This document shows, piece after piece, positions 58,701 through 64,000 of a stretch of DNA of 64,000 bases. The notes under the pieces were generated by a model, which saw only the letters and a program-made list of their open reading frames with translations, made no database searches and had not been told where the DNA came from. Positions within the stretch are counted from its first letter, which is position 1. Every line of letters begins with the position of its first letter. Position numbers and translations under genes: made by a program. The stretch comes from Circinella umbellata (Eukaryota > Mucoromycota > Mucoromycetes > Mucorales > Lichtheimiaceae). The stretch spans positions 1 through 64,000 of the forward strand of contig JAIWNF010000005.1 in the NCBI GenBank assembly GCA_025093555.1. Direction: 5' to 3'.

Positions 58701-60148
58701 CCACCTTCCACAAATGTTACAAAAGGATTAATATATGTACGACATCGACGACATCTAGCAATAACTGAATCCGCAATAACTGGTACTTGATCCTATATAT
58801 ACAGATATATGTTTACCACACATTTAATTGAGAAACACATCCACATACATAAAAAAAATTGAACTTTTTTTTACCCCCCTCCTTTTTTTAGAAGATAGTA
58901 AAAAAAAAAACTTACATCATCACCTTCTGCAGTTCTATAAGGTGCAAGAACCAAAGCAAGTGGTAATTTCGATTTTTTCAAAACTGACTCATTTGCAGGA
59001 ATAGCATTAATTGTACAACATTTATATGATTCTTCTGCATTTGCATAAGGTGAATTGGTTATGGATGACTATAAAATAATATTAGCAATAAAAAGTGTTA
59101 TCTTTTAAACTCTTGTGTCCTCCGATTTTTTTTTAAAAGAAAAAATCGATTCAATTCATTAATTAAAAGAAAGGAAAAACAATAAAGTTTACATACATTT
59201 TGAGGTAAAATGATAGGTGGTGCAGGAGCATTTAAATCGTTAATAATGGGTGCTGCTCCAAGTAATGGGATTGACTTTGCTGGACCCTAATAATAATAAA
59301 AAAAGGTCATTCATATATAACTTTCTCCTTATCTCCTTCTAATCTATTTACTAAACTATAATTGTTATTTAGAGAAAGAAACTTACTTGAGGACTTGAAA
59401 CATTCATATTACCAAATTGACCTGTCAATGCATTCACTTGTCCACCCATAGGTTGTTGAAATTGTGATTGTTGATTTCCTGGATATGTTTGTGCAGTCAT
59501 TGTAGGTACTGGTGAATGTTGTTGAAATTGTTGTTGTTGAGGCTGTTGAGGTTGTTGGAATCCAGGAGATGAAAAACTATCTATTTGTCCAACAGGTTGA
59601 TCCATATAAGCTTTTGTGATTTGATCAGGGTACATTCTCTTTCTTGTTGTTGTTGTTGTTGTACGATGATGTTGTTCAGTAATAGGTGATTGTGGAGCAG
59701 AAGAGCCTGCTGAAATAGTTGGACTTTGCGAAACAGTTGGTGGACTTCCAGGTGTTGAATGAGTCGTTGCACCCAATACAGGTGGTGTACGTGGTTGAGG
59801 AACAGGTGACCCAGCAAGTGTTGATTGTTGTTGATACATTACTGTATTTGCAAGTGGTGGAGTCATTGGCATTCCTGGTTGAGGAGGTCGTTGTTGCTGT
59901 TGTTGTTGAGGAGGGGGCATTCCTGGTCTGAATCCCGGAGGAGGACGCATCATGGGCGACCCGGGTGGTGGTGGTGTACTCGAAGTACGATAAGGCATTC
60001 CCGGGTGTTGTGGTTGTGGCTGTTGTTGACCTGGTACTGCTCCTGCAACAGGAGGTCTATAACCTGTAGGAGGGGGACCACCCATTGGTGAGGATGGTAC
60101 TGGAGGTCTTGATTGCATTGGGTATGGCGGTTGTTGCTGACTAGCCAT
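55796..60148 (-). CDS. SEC24: COPII coat cargo-binding subunit Sec24
   Basis: The COPII inner-coat subunit that selects ER cargo and pairs with Sec23. About a dozen exons on the minus strand. Exon 1 (60148 to 59383) is a disordered Pro/Gln-rich N-terminus. Then [16 protein letters not shown]..., the zinc finger [26 protein letters not shown], and the trunk domain ([23 protein letters not shown], then [19 protein letters not shown]). Next: [67 protein letters not shown], the helical domain ([27 protein letters not shown]) and the gelsolin-like domain ([30 protein letters not shown]). The last small exon adds only NAGSF before the stop at 55796-55798; GT-AG joining of DRV to NAGSF fits. A second Sec24-like paralogue (Sfb type) cannot be ruled out. 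Confidence 0.94.
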
Positions 60149-61383
60149 GATGGGAATAGGAATGGAAAGACTTTTGTGTTTCTAATATAAAAAATGAACT
60201 ATAAACAAGAAACGCGTATATAATATAGTGAAATGAGAAAAAAAACTCGAGAATTGTTAGTTCATCATTATGACATCCTACATAATATATTCCTTATTAT
60301 ATATATGTATATATATAAATATATATTATTTTAGACCTTGTTTCCTTTCAGCTCGAAACACGTACCTTTTTTTATTTGCAAAGCTTACTCAACGCTTAAA
60401 ACCCGCCACTCAAAAAAAAAAGGTGAGAGCAGTTTTTTTTTTTTTTGTTCAGCTTTCTTTTTAAGGATGAAGATTAAAAAAAAAGTCCGATGTTTTTTTC
60501 CAATAACAAAATAACAACATTCGTTGCACACATCTAAGGTTCTGTGATGCTTGCTCCGCTCACTTTTTTTTTTCTTACAGGTTATATAATTTGAATATAT
60601 GTTTATATATTTATGTATACGTATTTAGCAGTAATAAAAAAAATTGACTCTCTGAGGGAGGGGGGGGGACATCCTATTGACCAAATTATCGGTAGCTGAG
60701 AATCAATGAATGCTATTTATATATCTATATAAAGATTATTAGTACCTTATAATTGTTTTACGTATTATGAGATTTGTGATAATATCGATGTATTAAAAAA
60801 CAGAACATATTGTAAGATTATTTATCTGAGTGAATTTTTTTTTCATTTTGATTCATATTGATGATTATGTAATAAGCAAGAGCAAGAGAACTTTTACTCT
60901 TTACATAGCGAGATATAATGTCCATAATCAAACAAAGCAAATCAGAAATATAAACATAAAACCTATTTATCTAAAATAAGGGTTTATTTTTCTTTTTCTC
61001 TTTTGTTTTGTATTACCAAAATGCACTAAGCCAACTTTTTATTTTATTTGTGGGAACATCAAATGCGGGTTCGCGTTCTAAACCTCAAAATGTAGTTTCG
61101 TAAAAAAAAAATATAGTGGTGTCACAACAGTAAAGTATAACGGTTCCAAAAAAAAAGAAGTGTAGCTGTGTCTGTCTCCGCAGTGAACCTGTCCCTTCTT
61201 CCTTTCTACATCGAAATGTCATCATCTTATCCTATTCCTTGATGATAAGTTCAATGAGAAAAGTTGGGAGAAAGAGAAAAGAAAAGACCTTATTTCAATG
61301 AAATTCTATATATGTTTCAAATAGTCTTCTTTATTATTTCTGAAATATAAATATAAAATCAAAAGGATCCACATTTTGTTCAA
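60149..61383. other. Intergenic region upstream of SEC24, no gene seen
   Basis: 1.2 kb of AT-rich DNA with a G-run at 60658-60668. The first 300 bases are the SEC24 promoter. No gene or bounded element was recognised. Confidence 0.4.
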
Positions 61384-62678
61384 ATGTTTTTTACTTGGCG
61401 CCACGTTTTTATCATTTTTGGTATTTTAGTAAAACGACGACCATAAACCAACCTCAATGTCCGTCATACTCATTTGCATCCATGTATCGAAGCCAAGTCA
61501 TAATGAATCCTGTGGTGACATGTATCAATACTTTGTACTTGATTGACACAAAGGAAAAGTATATCACTGATAACAACAAATGGGGTACTGGTTTCGCGAT
61601 AAAATGCAGTTAGTAGGAGCCAAAAAGTTGAACATTTATTCTTGCCACTCATTTTAATAGAAATCCTAGCAATATGTGGACACAAACTTCATGAAGCGCA
61701 CTGGTCGTTGTTGTTTGCAAGCTTTTGATAGTTACAATAGTGATTTGATTCTTTTGATTATATGTCCTGATAAGGTGTCGTCCACTGTCTTCGAAAACAT
61801 GAAAGCTGTGCGTGTCTTAGCACGATTTAGTTTCTCTTGCCACATTTGGGCAAAAGAATGTCTTATCGTCTCCCAGAAAAGTGTCGTCAAAGTATGCGAA
61901 ACCACAACCTAGTTGGATCCATGTGTAGCTCTTGGCGTGTTTTTGCATCCACAGTTCTGCATCGTTGCTTGAAGCGAACTGCAGTGAAGATCCCACTAGG
62001 ATTCAACTGTAAAACTTGGAGCTACGCTATCATCAACGCATCAAGAGGAAACAAGCAGTATTTGAGCCAAGCTTTACAAGATACGTAAGATCAATACACA
62101 ATATCACTTTTAAAAATCAAGCATCACCACAAGTTATCGGCCAAGCTATTCAGGCGGCTCATGAATACGTAAAATAAAGCGTTCACGCGTAAATACGATG
62201 ACCTTAGGATACTATCAAACATTCTTTTGCCCAAATGTGGCAAGGGAAACTGGAGCATGCTAAGACACGCACAGCTTTCATGTTTTCGAGGACAGTGGAC
62301 GACACCTTATCAGGACATATAACCAAAAGAATCAAATCACTATTGTAACTATCAAAAGCTTGCAAACAACAACGACCAGTGCGCTTCATGAAGTTTGTGT
62401 CCACATATTGCTTCGATTTCTATTAAAATGAGTGGTAAAAATGGATGTTCAACTTTTTGGTTTCTACTAACTACATTTTATCGTGAAACCAGCACTCCAT
62501 TTGTTGTTATCAGTGATATACTCTTCCTTTGTGCCAATCAAGTACAAAGTATTGATACATGTCACCACAGGATTCATTATGACTGGGCTTCGATACATGT
62601 TCAGTGACCTAGATGCAAAAGTGTGTGGCGGACATTGGTGTTTTCAGTGAAAAAAACGTGGCGCCAAGTAAAAAACAT
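61384..62678. mobile_element. 1.3-kb foldback element with ~480-bp inverted arms
   Basis: Left arm 61384-61871 and right arm 62205-62678 are inverted copies with high identity and a few small indels. Both termini read ATGTTTTTTACTTGGCGCC inward. The 333-base centre carries short open frames (for example 61837-62088, 83 codons) of no family I recognise. No clear target-site duplication was found at the ends. Peptides from the arms are similar on both sides (left MNPVVTCINTLYLIDTKE, right the same with IGTKE), so the arms may derive from a coding sequence of a larger element. A transcript through it would fold into a long near-perfect hairpin. Confidence 0.75.
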
Positions 62679-63194
62679 CCCCTCAGCCAATATAAATCAT
62701 CCCCCCCTTAACAACTGCGATGTCATAAAAAAAAATCCTGTACACCAATCTCATAGGTTTTAGGGGTTGTTACACCATGCTGAGTTTGGTTTTTTTTTAT
62801 CAGTTTTTCTCTTAGCTTGCACGGTCCACATTTTTATATCAATCTTTTTCTTTTTTTTTTGTTGCTCCGTTCCGCCCAAAAAAAAAAAAAAAAGGTTAAA
62901 CGAGGCGAAAAGGAACAAAAAGAAAAGAAACGATCTTTTGATAATTAAATAGGTACAATTGAATTGAATGAAAATTATTTTTACTGAAGTGATATTTTAC
63001 CATCTCTTTTTTCTATCTTCCATCACTTTTTTCTTTTTAACTATTGAACTTGTTTATTATAACCCCCCCCTTCTTTCTTTTTTTTTCTCCTCCCCCTCTT
63101 TTTTTTTCTTTACACGCAAAATTCCGCGTCATTGCAGTAAAACGTGGACTCAGAGAGACTGACGCATAATAATTCATTAATATTTTTTAATAGA
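62679..63194 (+). promoter_or_regulatory. TUP1 upstream region with pyrimidine tract
   Basis: Homopolymer-rich DNA ending in a strong C/T tract (about 63063-63112), then the start codon at 63195. No gene is seen. Confidence 0.4.
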
Positions 63195-64000
63195 ATGTCT
63201 GTGTACAGTCATCGACCCGTGGTTCCTGGCCCACAGAATCGCATTATTGAAATGCTTGACGCCATCCGAGCTGAATTTGATCAACTTGTTCGAGATGTTT
63301 ACATGAATAAGACTGAAAAAGAAAACATTGAACACAAAAGTAAGTTTTTTTAATAAAAAAGACTGTTGACCATTGAAAAAAAAAGTTGAAGGAAGGATGT
63401 TTGATGGTTAATGTTTGATTGTTTTTTGTAGTGTCAACGCAATTACAAGAGATGCATAATTTTCAACAAAATCTATTGGAGATTGAACGTCAACAACAAG
63501 CAATGAAAAAACAGTATGTATAAATTTATTTTACTAGTCTTTTGTTATGGGATATCATATATATTTACGTGTCAAAAATTTATTTGTTAAATATTTTTTT
63601 TTCTGCAGATATGAAGAAGAAATTGCTCGTCTTCGACAACAATTAGAACAAGCTCAAGTTCGCGCAGGACATGCACCTCCACCTCAACCTGGTAGTAATA
63701 ATAATAATGGTAATAGTAATAACGCGTCTCATCCACCGCCACCTCACCAACAATCACAGCAACAAGGTGGACAACAGCCACCACCTAGTATTGGTCCAGG
63801 ATCAAATTATTTTGGAGGAATTATGAATCCACATGGTAATGGAAACAGTCAAGGACCACCTGGATTGATGGTGCCACCGCCTCAACAACAACAGCAACAG
63901 CAACCAACAGGAGGAGATCATGGTGTTCCTCCACACTATCCTCCTTCATCTCAAGCCCCTCCACCTCCTCCGCCAAGTTCCGCTCCTGGTTACATGAATG
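63195..64000 (+). CDS. TUP1: Tup1-like general transcriptional corepressor, N-terminal part
   Basis: Partial: the gene continues past the window edge. Exons seen: 63195 to about 63340, then about 63432-63514, then from about 63609. The first residues MSVYSHRPVVPGPQNRIIEMLDAIRAEFDQLVRDVYMNK continue into STQLQEMHNFQQNLLEIERQQQAMKKQYEEEIARLRQQLEQ. This matches the Tup1 N-terminal tetramerisation coiled coil, where yeast has ...KLNELLDAIRQEF and YEEEIKHL. After it comes a Pro/Gln/Gly/Asn-rich linker, as in Tup1 before the WD40 propeller; the WD repeats would lie beyond 64000. Tup1 works with Ssn6/Cyc8 as a corepressor recruited by DNA-bound factors. The frame is open upstream without an ATG, so 63195 is the start. 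Confidence 0.9.

Overview
The window reads as nuclear DNA of a filamentous fungus, most likely an early-diverging one of the Mucorales/Mucoromycota type. It is very AT-rich, with homopolymer A/T runs and CT-rich tracts just upstream of many start codons. Genes are split by short GT-AG introns (mostly 50-200 bases) and many coding regions carry Gln/Asn/Thr/Ser homopolymers. The gene set fits: a WC-2-type PAS+GATA photoreceptor partner, an iron-type two-finger GATA repressor, a Tup1 corepressor, and a BAG6-like ubiquitin-like protein. No ribosomal RNA, convincing tRNA, CRISPR or prokaryotic operon structure was seen.

Layout. 0.25-1.9 kb: a secreted double-psi beta-barrel protein (+) converging on a small ATP synthase subunit K gene (-). 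1.9-8.3 kb: a gene-poor block made of mobile-element remains. I can delimit five terminal-inverted-repeat elements: one with an 8-bp target duplication (hAT-like, 2498-3344), one with a 9-bp duplication (3450-3846), one TA-flanked of 1.3 kb (3931-5256), and two TA-flanked MITEs (6127-6370, 6376-6916). The two MITEs sit inside a second copy of the 3450-3846 element. 8.4-16.4 kb: pyruvate dehydrogenase E2, importin alpha, and a CEP120-like (DUF3668/C2) protein, all on +. 16.9-18.5 kb (-): an iron-responsive GATA repressor with a 3-kb upstream region holding four loci that match its expected operator, ATCWGATAA. 21.5-28.4 kb: Rab escort protein (+), Yif1 (-), fumarase (-). 30.1-37.4 kb: a J-domain membrane protein, two unrecognised basic/low-complexity proteins, and the mitochondrial ribosomal protein uL2m.

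38.9-46.3 kb (all -): a NIPA-type transporter, the WC-2-like factor and an APC-family amino-acid/GABA permease, which is divergent from a MATE transporter (46.9-48.6 kb, +). 48.9-60.1 kb: the spliceosomal cyclophilin CWC27 (+), the BAG6-like protein (-), 5-formyl-THF cyclo-ligase (+) and the COPII subunit SEC24 (-). 61.4-62.7 kb: a 1.3-kb foldback element with arms of nearly 0.5 kb. 63.2 kb to the window end: the start of TUP1 (+), cut by the edge.

Most genes are unrelated housekeeping genes. Functional themes that recur by chance or loosely are the secretory pathway (REP, YIF1, SEC24), mitochondrial metabolism (PDH-E2, fumarase, ATP synthase K, uL2m) and environmental transcription control (iron GATA factor, WC-2, Tup1). 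The most novel material is the nested transposon block, the clustered GATA operator sites, the long foldback, the CEP120-like gene in a probably non-flagellate fungus, and a possible mitochondrial extension on fumarase. Exon borders were read by eye from GT/AG signals and reading frame. Family assignments rest on remembered motifs, not on database searches.
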